Positions 33,600 through 45,420 of a DNA stretch of 64,000 nt are shown here, piece after piece (position 1 is the stretch's first letter; the number at the start of each line of letters is the position of its first letter). The stretch comes from Aquatica leii (taxonomy: Eukaryota; Arthropoda; Insecta; Coleoptera; Lampyridae), in NCBI GenBank assembly GCA_035610365.1, contig CM069432.1, positions 7,316,001 through 7,380,000 of the forward strand. Reading direction: 5' to 3'. The notes under the pieces were generated by a model that saw only the letters and a list, made by a program, of their open reading frames with translations, was not told where the DNA came from and did not search any database. The translations under genes were made by a program, and so were the position numbers.

Positions 33600-35735
33600 A
33601 GAAAGTGTTTGAATTTGTAGGTTAGGATTAAAAATGTTTATGAATTCTACAGTATTTGAAGATATTATGCACAAAAAAAAGCAAATTTTTCAATAAAATA
33701 AACATCAAATATAAGAATCAAAAACATTTACTTTCAGGAGCACTTTTAAACTTTTTTCTTTAAAAGTTGATTAAACCGCAACGCACGTGTTAGTTTTTAC
33801 CTAGACGAAGAACTAACGATAGGCAACCTAAAGGCAGCTCTATTGAGCGGGAAATTTGAATCACATTAAAAATATCTACCCTGAATGAATGCTCCCCCGT
33901 GGATTTTCTTTAGACCTTCGAGCAAATGCTGTCACTTGAAGAAGAACGTAGACCACGTTCGAAAGCTTGTGAGTTTTTGAATAAACATATTACACCATTT
34001 ACCCAAAAACTATTTTATTATGTTTCATGGTAAAATTTCTATTGTATTTGTCTTTAATTTCCAAAATCTATTTAGTAGATAGAAAGTTCTAACATTTTGT
34101 CTTAACAGCTCAATAATTATGTTTTAACAAAGAAATTAAAACTACAAAAAAAATTAATCCAATATTTACCAACACTGCATCTTTTATATCAAACTTAATT
34201 CATGCACTTAATAAAACTAAAAATTTATTAATCAAAATATTTCTAAATTAATTTTGAAAGTTTATTTACATAAAAAAACTAAAAACTTACAGATATTTTA
34301 TAACGGCGTTTATACAGCTTTAACTATTTAAAATTAATTTGCAGAAAATCAAATGTGGTTAACGTCAACGAAAATTTAACTTCAAAACTGATTTTACCGT
34401 TATTAAAATGTTTGTTTTGTATTTTTACTAATAGTTTAATCACTGTCATATTTTTATACTTTACGTTCAAATGATTTCATATTTATGACCTGTATACATG
34501 CGTTTTTAAATCATCTACCAGTAATACCAGATTTTTTGCAATCAAAGAAAGTTATTACTTGTTTTGTTAATTGATGAAAGTAGTACGGTAGTATTACATT
34601 TGTAAACCAATTACAAATTTAATAGTTGAAAAGTGTCTTTTCGTATACGATTGCGAATCTTTCAACGCCTCACATAAATATACCTTGCATCATCATTACA
34701 ACCTTTTAAGTCACAATGTAATCAATGCAAATTACGTAACATAAATACTCGAATCAAAATTCTAAATCCAATTGAAGATATGATTATGGAACAAATAGAA
34801 GTCGTGAGAATGTTGAAACAGAATGCACTTTTATCTCGTAATTTCAGTAACAGGTTTCTTAACTGGAATCATTTCCATTGGTAGTTACAAATATGAGGTG
34901 ATTGTATCTTATTAATAAAAAATCATTTTACATTTAATTTTAAGTTTGTAATACTTGGATGAATGACATTCCACATGAGAAACCGCAGCTAAATATAAAT
35001 TCATACACTTGGCAGACAGCTTGGCTCTATCCTTTAACATGTACGTTAATTTATTTCGCATTCTAATTATACACTTTATATATTTATTAGTAAGTTTTTT
35101 TTTTTAGTTTTAAATCTGCGTATTACTGGTTTTGCAAAAAAAATCCGCTCGGGAGGGTCCTGTCAATTAATTTTAATTTTTGCAAAGAACACCACAGACA
35201 TGTTTGACGTATTTTATTGCGTTGCGTTAGTTAACTATAAATTTTGACGTTTTTATCTTTTTAGCTGTTAGCACCTTAAAGCAGATTTTTTAAATTATAA
35301 GTTATATATATATTTTTAATTTACTGTTAACGTATTAAACGGCGGTATAGTTTATTTTTGATTCTGTTTTTCGAGTAAGTGTACTTCTGGTACGTATAAC
35401 TGTTTTCTTATGCATCTTTAACAATTTTTATGTTTGCAGCAAATAATATATTTACATAAACTTTGATTTGGTTATTAAACTTTTTTTTACAAACTTTTCT
35501 ATACTTCATATGTTTGAATTGTCTAAACATTGATTTATTATTTTTGTTTTCTTGATTTATTTACTAGAATTAAACATCAATAAAGTTTAACAATAAATTG
35601 TTGTTTTAGAAGACAAAAGTTTAACTTCTATCGGTTATATACTTAGGAAAACAAATTTTAAAAAACAATAGTACTGTACACGGAAATCCAATATGATCTC
35701 ACATTATTTAAGTCTCGGGCAGATGTTGATAGTAG
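33600..35735. other. AT-rich region, no gene seen
   Basis: No protein-like frame was found. AATGCTCCCC motifs occur at 33554 and 33888. Short runs such as 33930-33975 (GCTGTCACTTGAAGAAGAAC) are GC-richer but uninterpretable. Confidence 0.45.
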
Positions 35736-35737
35736 TA

Positions 35738-36556
35738 TGTACAATCGACTTCGACCAAAATGACCGCTTAAGATCACATCTATTCACATTCTAATAGTAT
35801 AGTGTTTCTCATTAGAGGTTTGAAGTAAATAAAGCGTTGTAATTTGATTACCTACATAGTTCAATAAAATAATAAAAATTTAACCTTAGTGATCTGTAAA
35901 TAATAATAAGTACGGTACGTCAGATTGGCATTTATTTCAAATTTTAAATGTATCTAATACTTAAAATGCATTTTTAGAGAATTGATATCTTACACAAGCC
36001 AATAATTCTAAAATTTTTATTTCTTATATCAAATATTTATATAAAGTAATGCCTCTACTAATGGTACTATCACTAATGTTATATTAATACACATTCGGAA
36101 TAACAATTTTGGCTGTGCTAATGTATGTAATAGCAAAATACTTCAATATGAATACTGTGAAAATACTTCAAATAGTCTATTAAATAAAAAAACTATATCG
36201 TACTGTTCTTTTGTGAAAAACTACCTTCAGGTTCTAAAATTAATATTATTTACATTTTTCGTAAAATAACGATTACTTTATCATATTTGTAGTAATATCG
36301 ACTAATTTAAATCATTGTTTCAACCAAACCACATTTATTTAAATATAGTATATACATATATCATAAAAATACGTTTATATTATAAATAAAATACTCAAAC
36401 TAACTAATATTTTGTATATAAACCGTTATTTTCCAAACATTTTGTTAACCTGTTTGGCACCGAGTTAATTAATTTTTTGCAGAAGTTCGATTCTCAAAAA
36501 CGTTCCCAAACTTAATTTGCGGTTTGCACTATATTATTTAAGTTTCTGACCGGAAT
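35738..36556 (-). repeat. Left inverted arm of the Tc1-like element
   Basis: This arm matches the reverse complement of 39199-39978. It includes terminal TGTACAATCG and, at its inner end, transposase C-terminal coding sequence (KKLINSVPNRLTKCLENNG) on the minus strand. Confidence 0.82.
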
Positions 36557-36557
36557 G

Positions 36558-37276
36558 TCAGGTCCAAGTTTTGCTCATAGCTGCCCACATGTTTTCGATG
36601 GGGTTTAAATCGGTAGATTTTGCTGGCCATTCTAAAGAAATTACGTCATTTCTGTCCTCAAACAACTCATTTACGATTCTGCTTTTATGAATTGGCGAAT
36701 TGTCTTGGACAATAACAATTTCTTCCAATTCTTCTTCTGGATAAAGTGTTCGCATACTTGGCACCAAAATTTCGTCTAGTACTTGAACGTAACTTTTAGA
36801 CGTAAATCGTGGTGGAGAAACTAGAACCAATTCACCCAGCCCAGCTTTTGAAATCCACTAGAAATTCTTTCACTTTGTCGATTTTTACGAACATGTTCGG
36901 TACTAAATCGTGTCATAGACGACTCTTGTGTCGATAAAAATACCTTTTCGTCTGTACTCCAGTCTCTGTAGAAATTATTTTGACAGAATCTATTTCTTGC
37001 TTGAGCATGCCTTTCTGTTAAGTTAGGTTTTGTCGCAAGTTTACTTGCAAATAATCCCGCGTCGTTTAATCTGCGCCGTGTCGTTAAAACGCTGCAGTTT
37101 AAATAAATTTCTTCTCGAATTCGCGGAGCAGTTGTAAAAGGAGAATTTTGAACACATCTAACAATATTTGCATCTTCCTCCATGGTAGTTGCTCTATTTA
37201 TTCCTTTTGGTTTCGTTATAAGAGAAACTTCTCCTTCTTCAGCAAACCTTCGAAGCCACCGACGAACCTGGCGCAC
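36558..37276 (-). pseudogene. Tc1-like transposase, main exon
   Basis: It starts at an acceptor (ACATATACAG|GTGCGC) with VRQVRRWLRRFAEEGEVSL, an HTH end and linker. Then come the paired-like second HTH region (TTAPRIREEIYLN), a degenerate first catalytic region (DWSTDEKVFL) and SGFQKLGW. A frameshift near 36835 leads to LVLVSPPRFTSKSYVQVL, IVIVQDNSPIHKSRI (second Asp) and LEWPAKSTDLNPIENMW (Glu). I count 35 residues between the second Asp and the Glu, hence DD35E, against DD34E in classical Tc1. The C-terminus runs into the left inverted arm. The copy is inactive. Confidence 0.83.
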
Positions 37277-37701
37277 CTGTATATGTATTTAGTTAAGTAA
37301 TTTAGTTTAACCAAATGATTCAATTATTTTAGTAAATTACGTTTTCTTAAAATAACTAAGTTATTTTTCTTAACAAAAATACCTTTAATAAAGTTCAAAA
37401 TGTGTTTTTTCCACTTAAAATATTTTTTTTTTATTTATTCTGAACCCTGATTGTTTATTACCAATAGAATTTTTAAGGAAGAAACATTGATGCTGATTTT
37501 GGATTGTAATAATACATTAACGTGTGCATAATTTTAATTAATATTATGTTTTAATTTTAGTTAATGGGATAATATGAAATTAAGAAAATTTTTGTTTAAT
37601 ATTACGTAAAATATTTTTGTAAAGGATGTTTAAGATTAATAATTAATCAATGATTCAGTCTATTTTAGAGGCTTATCATAAGCAAATACTAAAAATCTTA
37701 C
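37277..37701 (-). other. Probable intron in the Tc1-like transposase
   Basis: On the minus strand, exon 1 ends ...GGATCATCA before GTAAGATTTTT, and exon 2 starts after ATATACAG. The join is phase 0 and gives QREIALQNGSS followed by VRQVRRWLRRF, continuous with a normal transposase helix-turn-helix. The length is 425 bp. Introns are uncommon in Tc1-like elements. Confidence 0.65.
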
Positions 37702-37815
37702 TGATGATCCATTTTGTAAAGCAATTTCACGTTGAGGAATTCCATTAGCAGCCATTCGAGTAATTGCAATCCTTGTTTCTACATTGGAATCTCTCTACCC
37801 AAAACATCTACTCAT
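37702..37815 (-). pseudogene. Tc1-like transposase, first exon
   Basis: The exon has ATG at 37815, one in-frame stop at codon 7 and then NVETRIAITRMAANGIPQRE and IALQNGSS. This is the first helix-turn-helix of a Tc1-type DNA-binding domain (R-I-x-x-x-x-x-x-G-x-P-Q-R-E-I-A). It ends at a consensus donor, TCA|GTAAGA. Confidence 0.7.
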
Positions 37816-38605
37816 GTTTGATTATTTTTAACAATTAATTACTTATACTAATCTTAACTACATGTATTTTATAATAACAACTAAAATTATTTGCTGATCA
37901 ATGTCTACTTGAAATAAACTAGTATACTGAATTACGCTCTACTAAATACTGAATTATTGTCTATTGTCAGAACTTTTAATTTGAATTCCAAACGTTACTT
38001 ATTGATCAATTAATGATCTTTGTTGCAAACTTGTTATTGATAGAGGTGCTTTTACACATGCTTGAAATTTTTGCACTATTTTTAACTAAATACTCCGGAA
38101 TTTACGTTTCGTTTGTCATTACAGGAAATAATTATCCTTTAGAAAATTTTTCAAAACTTAGACAATGAGTAAGGTCAAAGTTGGACTTTCAAAAGATTTT
38201 AGTTTCTAGTTGTTGATAGATAACTTCAATATTTGATGATATCGCAAAATACATTGATTGTCTTTGGGTTTCCAAATTTAATGATTTTCATTGCATTCGA
38301 CTCAGGACACAAATACAAACATTTTATTTTGTTTGTTTGGTGACTCTTGACGCGTTACGTTCTCGTTTTTTTGTTGTTATTAAAATATTAGCCTATTTGG
38401 AATTAAACTGAAGAAGCCAAGACGAAAAACGCAAACTTAAAACATTGATAACTTATTATAACAATTTTCAACCATTATCTTGATAATTGTACAAAATAAG
38501 GTACTGGAACATATTAATATGGTCTCCAAAATGCTACTCAAGAAGATGTAGAGCAATAAACTGAGATGCTGTCTTACTTCTCAATGAAATATTAAATTTT
38601 AATCC

Positions 38606-39198
38606 TTGCGTAAAGTAAGCAGACTTGTTAAATGTTTATCGCTAGTATATCTTGTCGCATTATCTGATGAAACTATTTTAGTTGATTCCGTATTGTTGAA
38701 ATTGGCTTATTCTTCAGATATTTCTTTTAGTTTTAGACTACAATTAATAAGATTTAAAATGTGTTTTTTTATTCAATTAGGACAAATTACTTCTATACGC
38801 GAAGTTGCTGAATTACTCTTAATTCATACCCAAGTTTCTCCCAAAAGTTATTTACGAAGCAGTATGTTTCAATCCCGTCTTAGCTCTTTGGCCACAATAT
38901 CAATTAAAAAACTAAATGCTGGTCAACTTGATCTGGGTAAATTAATTGACCGATTAACAGTTTTAAGATTTGTAAATGTCTTAATGTAGTTTATAACATC
39001 ATAATGTATAATTAATTCAACATTACTGTGTGAATATGTCATATATTTAAAAATTTTAAATCAATTGTCATTAATGTTTAAAATTAAGATTAAAAAATAA
39101 AGAATAGAAAATTTAGAATTTTATTGGAACATTTGTGAGAAAAAAAGGAGGAGCACAGATTTTATTTGCTCCAGGGCGCTGTATATGTAGCTACGCCT
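38606..39198 (+). pseudogene. hAT transposase C-terminal relic and terminus
   Basis: The plus strand frame to 38989 ends in SYLRSSMFQSRLSSLATISI and LDLGKLIDRL. This matches the hAT C-terminal dimerisation region, where a YLRSTM-like segment is followed by RLxxLAxLSIE. Farther downstream, at 39180-39198, the sequence GTAGCTACGCCTCTG (reverse complement CAGAGGCGTAGCTAC) looks like a hAT terminus. It is directly followed by the Tc1-like right arm. The 5' part of this hAT copy was not identified. Confidence 0.6.
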
Positions 39199-39978
39199 CT
39201 GAATTTAAATAATGTAGCGCAAGTTGCAAATGAACTTTGGGAACGTTTCCGAGTATCCGACTACTGCAAAAAATTAATTAACTTGATGCTGAACAGGTTA
39301 ACGACACATATATACGAAATATTAATTGTAACGTTTTACGTATTAAATAAACATATTTCTATAATAAAACTACTAATTAATAAGAGAAGCGATTAGGTAT
39401 TAATTTACTTAAAACTTCTTTAAATTTAGTTTAGTTTAAAACGATGATTTAAATCAGTCGACATTACTACAAAAAACGATTTTTTCAGTTTATATAACGA
39501 TAAAGCAAATCGTTATTTCACAAAAAATGTAAATAGTATTCATTTTAGAATCTGAAAGTCGTTTTGTGCTAAAGAACAGAACGATCTAGTTTTTTATTTA
39601 ATTGATCATTTGACGTATGTTTAATCAGTCGACTATTAAAATGATTTAATTATTTATGCATAGTAATTGCAAATATCTTATGGATACACTAGTAATGATA
39701 GTGGTATTAGTAGAAGCAATATTCTATATAAATATCTGATATAGACAAAAATAGCTTGCATAAGGTATAAATTCTCTAAAATACACTTTTTAAATATTAA
39801 ATACATTTAAAACTTTATATTAAATAGCAACCTGTATTTCTATTATTTCTTTAGCTAGACAGGTAATAAAATTACAATGGTTTAATTGCTTTAAGCTTCT
39901 AATGGGAAACACCCCATACCATTAGAATGTGAATAGGTCCGGTCTTACGCGGTCATTTTGGTTGAAGCCGATTGTACA
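39199..39978 (+). repeat. Right inverted arm with duplicated transposase C-terminus
   Basis: This is the reverse complement of the left arm. Its inner end codes, on the plus strand, LNLNNVAQVANELWERFRVS and DYCKKLINLMLNRL, a second copy of the Tc1-like transposase C-terminus. It is somewhat better preserved than the left-arm version, which has extra stops. It ends CGATTGTACA at 39978. Confidence 0.8.
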
Positions 39979-39980
39979 TA

Positions 39981-41214
39981 AATAACAATTCTTGGAGTGC
40001 CTCCGCTAGTAGCACAAAATATACGTAATGTATTAGTAAATAACAGCTGGTAAATATTTAAATGTCACACTTTTTTATATTGGCTATTTATTGTAATTTT
40101 ATATTCATAATTATTATAAAATAAATATTTTTTTAATCTTAGTTACAAATATCTTCTAAATATATGTTTTTAATATACGACAGACATTAGATGTAAATGT
40201 CGTCTCAATATTTGTTTCCAATATATGGGAAATTATATTTAATCTGTTTTTTTTGCTACCCATTGTACAGTTTTTATTAAACCGTATTGAAACACTGACG
40301 ATGTTCTGTAAAAATACGTTTATTTATAAACATGACACTAACAAAATAAAATTATAAATGATGAATAAAACATAAATATAAAACCTGTATACATTTTAAA
40401 CATCTTTAAAAAATAAGTGCACAAAAAAATTGTATCTGAAAATTACTTATTACTATCATCACATATTACATAGGTACTACATAAATGTTCTAAATTTTCA
40501 CAAATATAACGCAACGGATTTACGTATGTAACATCTGTTACATTAGGATGTCGTCTTGTAATAGCACCTGAAAAAAAAAACACACACAATTAAGATTTAC
40601 TCTACCAAGTTTTATTAAAAAATCTACATTTTATTACAATAACTATGAAATGCATTAAAATGTATTAAAGTTATTTTAATTGGTATGAAATATACCGACA
40701 AATGGTTTTAGTTTGAATTTTTCAAGTAATTCTATAAAGACATATTTTTTTATATATGGCTTACAGAAATTTCAACATCATTATTATTTCTATTTATTTA
40801 ATCATTTCAATAAAACATCTACTATATCGATACCTTAAGATGCAAATGTTGTAAGTAAGAATTCTGAAATTTTACAAGAGAGTCTGTTTGTGTCTGTCTG
40901 TGTGTAACGATGTACCCACGATAACTCTCGAACCAAAAGTCCTAGTAACTTGAAATTTGGTATAGAGTTGGATTTTCATGTTCTCTCGGCTTTATCAAAA
41001 GATAGTTCTGATAAAGATACCGAAAGTAAGTGTATCCGTTATTTTGAACAGGTTTTCTTATATAATTTTGTACGAATGTAAATTATTCGAATTATTTTTA
41101 CAGTTTCTTATAAAGATAATTCTTCCTAACAATTCATTCAAATAAATTTTTTCTAACATTAACAGTTTATTAGATATTTAATTTATGATTTAAAGTGATT
41201 TCCATTATATAATC
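39981..41214. other. AT-rich spacer, no gene seen
   Basis: Only short frames are present. Near 40890-41040 is a segment (CTGTCTGTGTGTAACGATG then GAAATTTGGTATAGAGTTG) of a type often dispersed as repeats in arthropod genomes. I cannot classify it. Confidence 0.4.
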
Positions 41215-41239
41215 TAGGTTCGAATCCTGCCGGCGACGA
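41210..41239 (+). repeat. tRNA-derived 3' remnant
   Basis: AGGTTCGAATCCTGCC followed by GGCGACG looks like the T arm and 3' acceptor strand of a tRNA; such 3' ends are seen in tRNA-Ser. No D arm, anticodon arm or matching 5' acceptor is found upstream. It could be a decayed tRNA or SINE piece. Confidence 0.35.
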
Positions 41240-41689
41240 TTTTTTTTAGAAAAAATAAATAGTCGGTTGCACAAAAGCCTGGTTAATTAGCGATTTACTA
41301 ATCGTTTTTAATACAAACATATCACTTCAAAGTGGTTTTATGACAACATAACCTTATAAAAATACATTTCTTCATCATTCCTTATAGGATAGTCGTGTGG
41401 TGGCCACACCAGTTTTTTTTTTAATTATGTAACTTAAAACATTTTTGTCCTAATCTTTACTATTTGTGGACAACATTTACTAAAATGATGATAAAATACA
41501 CTGTTTTTAGCTTTTAATAAGTTTTAACTCAGATAATACAAAAATGTAAAAAAGTAACCGTTTATTTTCATTACAATTTTTTTATACATTGTCAGTATTA
41601 AAAAAATCGGTTAAATAAGGGCAATACATACTAAAGAAATAAATGAAAAATCAATATTTAAAAACTGATCGTTCAATTTTTTAAAGGTA

Positions 41690-43261
41690 AATTGTTATAA
41701 AATTCATGGTAATCCTTTTCCAAACTTACTTTTAAAGATTGTAAGTGGTCAAATTTTGATTTTTTTATTGATAGAGGTTTATCGTATAACTGAGCGAGTT
41801 CTTCGTAAAAACATGCATTATTATTTTTCTTGTTTCTACGAGTATATTCCATAGTCGTGTAATTAATTTTATTATGCCTTTATAAAGAAGGAATCCATCA
41901 GATGTGTACTTTATAGTTCGAATGTCTGTCACATCTAGATCGCCAACCTTACGCCCTGGCCTTAATGAAGTTAAAAATTGAGTTCATTAAAAATTCTTTA
42001 AAAAACCATAATCTGAATACTTGACTTGGAGGCAGACTCCAACATAATCTGCCGGAACATTAATATTTTTAATGCGTAGTGCTCGTTCGATCGTCTGCCT
42101 CCATTTGAGTGTGCCCCTTTTCTAAATATTTTTGCTCTATCATTAAGTGGTATTTTATAGCCATGTTAATTAAGACATTTGAAATTGTTACATTTCGGTT
42201 CTGTGATGTACATCCATTACTCCAGAATATAGTTTTTTGTTCTTTTTGCAAGATGTCCAAAACGTGATTTTTTATTAAAAAAACTTAAGATGGAAGCATA
42301 GTCATTTGCGGTAACTCCTTCGCCGCTTCATGCCATATAAAGCAAAATCCCTTTTTTGCTTTTTATGTTAAAGATAGTAAAATTATGAACGATTAGTTTT
42401 GTCTTAAAATATTGGGATGAAACATTTGATTTAGGACTTAAAAGCACTGATTGTAGGTCCATACAAAAAACAAGGTTTGTCGAATTTTTATCAAATTCTT
42501 TTGCATCCCTAGCTTCTTTCTTTTTCTCTTGATGTAAAGCATATAACTCGTCAGAAAGGTTTCCTGTCTTATGCGATACACACTTATCGCATTCATCCTT
42601 TTTCGGCGTGAATAAACTTAAGTTCATCTCTGCAAATGTATGAGAAAATATAATTATCGAAAGGTGGTCTATCTGCCTCTCTTTACACCAAACACTTTTG
42701 TAAAGATGATAAAGTTCCAATTTTGATTTCCAGTTTGGTTCCAAATAGAGTTTGCTTGACTTGGATCTGCAATAATGCGATTCCATTTTTGGTTCTTCAA
42801 AAAAACTTTGTAATTTTAATTTCATGTCATGATACCTGTTACTTGTTACTGCAGGTTTTCTATCTTCTACACGTTGTACTGGCCCATTTTCTGAATATTT
42901 CCTAATATTAATCATTTTTTCACCCATACTGATGGTACTAAGGAACATTTTTTTGCAAACTCTGATTTTGTCCATTCGCTTTTGCAAATAATACTTGGAA
43001 GACGATTGTCTTCTTGAAATATTTTTAAGTGAGCGATTTCTATGTCTTTTGGATTCACTATTCTCTACTGATAAATTAACGAAAGTCTTCCTCTGCTTCC
43101 AATCCATGTGTTTCCAAAATTTGATAACCTATTTCACTCATGTCTGGGTTATAATCCGAATCATTAATATCTTCAGTGTCGCTTGCTACTAAACAGTTGG
43201 TTGTCTGTATCTCATTAGTGTCACCATTTTCGTCTGATTGTTTTGCTCGATTATATTGCAA
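41690..43261 (-). pseudogene. Transposase-like protein, D/D/GH family, unassigned
   Basis: The minus strand fragments read, in order, an acidic N-terminus (NDSDYNPDMSEIGYQILETH) and KIRVCKKMFLSTISMGEKMI. Next are MESHYCRSKSSKLYLEPNWK, FAEMNLSLFTPKKDECDKCV (zinc-ligand-like Cys pair) and LVFCMDLQSVLLSP (probable first Asp). After a break come TIFWSNGCTSQNRNVTISN (usual second acidic position, here Asn-Gly) and YLEKGHTQMEADDRTS. The end is CFYEELAQLYDKPLSIKKSK. I recall this pattern from many uncharacterised insect proteins of transposon origin but cannot name the superfamily. Several frameshifts and stops are present. Confidence 0.6.
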
Positions 43262-43307
43262 TTTTCAATGAAACCCACATTAAATTTATTAGTATTTAAA
43301 GTATCTG

Positions 43308-43890
43308 TTACTTCCGGTATGTCCAAAAGCAATTAAGTCTGAACCAAAGTTTCAGTTTGTGCTGGCGATTCTTCTTTTTTTGTTTTACAATGTTTATTAT
43401 GCTATTATTTTCCCAAGTACAAATCAAATATTTTTCAATATTTTGACCAAGAAGCTGTTGCCTTTTATCATTTAAAATATTTTTATAGAAGGAAAAAGTT
43501 CTTTTGACATCATAATATGTTAGTGGAGCAAATTTTAATACCGATGTTTTTGTTATTGTTAAAAATATTTTCTGTTGATGCTTCATGACCTCCCTTTTTT
43601 TGAATCTCAGTCAGTTGTTTAAAAAGGTTAAAGGAAAGGTTTTTTGATGTGGCGGAATCTAATATTGGTTAATTTTTCTTCCTATAGTCCCTGAACATGC
43701 TTTTATAATTGTTCTTATTTTTTCGAATGTAGCGAAAGATTTGGTCATTGCAGTTTCGCTTTTTTCTAGCTTCTTTAATTCGTCAGGAATGCCGGAAAAG
43801 TGTGTTTATATAAAAACTAGTCCTCTTTTAACAGCTTTTAAAAGCTTTTTGAGATTTAGCAATTGCTGCAGAGCCGTCTCGTCAAATAAT
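43308..43890 (-). pseudogene. hAT-type C-terminal dimerisation fragment
   Basis: The minus strand reads ELKKLEKSETAMTKSFATFE upstream. Then comes FAPLTYYDVKRTFSFYKNIL, followed by NDKRQQLLGQNIEKYLICTW. The APLT..DVxRxFSxYKNIL..KR signature is that of a hAT dimerisation region in one BED-type subgroup. A stop and frameshift lie near 43590-43660. It sits between the D/D/GH transposase and the Penelope fragment, so it is a nested or adjacent relic. Confidence 0.6.
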
Positions 43891-43959
43891 TCAACCTGAA
43901 GTAAGACAATTTAATTAATGTATGAGACAATGTCAGATTATAGTATGAACTGTACCTCT

Positions 43960-45420
43960 TTAATTAATTTTTTCAAACTGTGTGGCATAAAAAACGCAAG
44001 CAGATACATGAAGGTATCTGTCCGTATGGGTGGGTTTGCGATAAACAAAATGGCTAAGAAGTCCGTCGGGCTTACGAGTCACAAGAACGTCAATAAATGG
44101 AAGAGAACCATTACTTTCGATTTCCAAAGTAAATTTGACATCTAAGTGTTGATTGTTGAGATGATCAAGAAACTTAGACAATTTGTGATGACCATGAGAC
44201 CAAACAATAAACGTGTCGTCAACATACCTAAACTATACTTTAGGTTTTAATATTGATGATTTCAAAGCAACCGTTTCAAAGGATTCTGTAAAAATGTTAG
44301 TTACAACCGGTGATAAAGGAGAATCCATAGCAGCACCTTGTTATTAAATTGGAAGTACGTAGAAGATAGACACTTATCAATAAGAGGAACCAAACTCAAG
44401 TCTTTGCCATGTCGAGACAGAATCTGTTGTATGGTAATGAGCGAATTCTTAATAGGAACTTTAGTAAAAAGTGAAGTAACATCAAAGCTCACAAAAAGAT
44501 CTTGGGGTTCAAGTTTTATAGTTTCTAGACGTTGAATAAAATGCTGAGAGTTGAGGATACCTGTAAACTCGCAAAACTCAAAAATGAATACCTTGTTTGT
44601 AAACTTTTGGAAGTCCGTATAGACGAGGTGGTTAGGAATCTAATGGGGTAAGTCGACATTTAGTTTCAGGAGGTAGATTGGAAGATTTGATGGGGTTTCC
44701 TCAGACAAAATAGAATAGATTTTCGTAACATAATCAATTTGGTTCAAAACTACAGTAGCGTTGCCTTTGTCGGCTAAAAGAACAATAATATCAGGGCTCT
44801 TACGAAGACTTTTTAGAGCTGACTCTTCCGACTTAGATTTAGGAATTTTAGATGATTCAAGGATTTTGCCAGTGTTAATACGAATGGGATCTGAGATGTG
44901 GCGAGGAAGATGTCTTATAGAAGACTCAACAGCACGTAAAATATCTTCTTTAGGAATACGTTTGGGAGCAACCGCAAAATTCAAACCCTTAGAGAGCACC
45001 GATTCCAGTTCTGAGGTGAGGACCAAACTAGTTAAATTGACAACCGTCTTTAAGGAGTTAGTAGTAGATGAAACTTTACGATTCTTGGATTTCAATAATT
45101 GAAACTTTTTGAGATGATCTTTAGTGGTTAGTCGTAGAGTGGTATCAGACTGCTGGTAAGTAATGTTGTCGAAAAGATTCTAATCATCCGGTGATAGAGT
45201 GTTGGCCAACTCAAGATGAAGACAAAAGTGTTGTTTCGAAATGGTGTCTAACTCTCGCCTAGTTTGCTTAATCCGTTTGCGTATCAACGCTAGACTAACA
45301 CAGTGTATAATGTTTTTAGAAGAACGTGTCTGAATATTGAACTTGATTCTGAGGAATGCAGAATGCCCTTACGAAAGTGGGCAAAACGTCGGCAACTTCG
45401 GTTACTACAACAATGACACG
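43960..45420 (-). pseudogene. Penelope-like element, reverse transcriptase region
   Basis: The minus strand reads a typical Penelope order. The N-terminal region has RRELDTISKQHFCLHLELAN and SDTTLRLTTKDHLKKFQLL. Next are the long open piece 44640-45095 (LSKGLNFAVAPKRIPKEDIL, DIIVLLADKGNATVVLNQ) and SFDVTSLFTKVPI. The catalytic FRYVDDTFIVW is present (YVDD codons 44215-44226), then LPFIDVLVTRKPDG and YRKPTHTDRYLH. It stops near 43960, so the GIY-YIG endonuclease is absent. Stops and frameshifts are frequent. Confidence 0.87.

Larger units (their letters stand above)
25320..33900 (-). mobile_element. Pogo/Tigger-like transposase locus, disrupted
   Basis: The minus-strand parts run in order: HTH exon (33277-33499), DDE region (30109-31407) and C-terminal module (25473-26042), with a nested LINE in between. 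A GGGAGCATT-type motif recurs near both ends: 25146 and 25342 in plus orientation, 33554 and 33888 in minus orientation. They could be subterminal repeats of the element. Exact termini were not found, so the outer limits are approximate. A domesticated host gene that later decayed is an alternative. Confidence 0.5.
35738..39978 (-). mobile_element. Tc1-like (DD35E) element with about 800-bp inverted arms
   Basis: The element starts TGTACAATCG at 35738 and ends CGATTGTACA at 39978, with TA on both sides (35736-35737, 39979-39980). The ends continue as inverted repeats over the whole arms (35738-36556 and 39199-39978), with moderate divergence and indels. Example shared blocks are ACCAAAATGACCGC, TATTCACATTCTAAT and GTTAATTAATTTTTTGCAG. 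The left arm is the 3' part of a minus-strand transposase gene; the right arm carries the same C-terminal coding segment on the plus strand. A hAT relic sits between them. Either a foldback-type element or two inverted Tc1-like copies. Confidence 0.82.
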
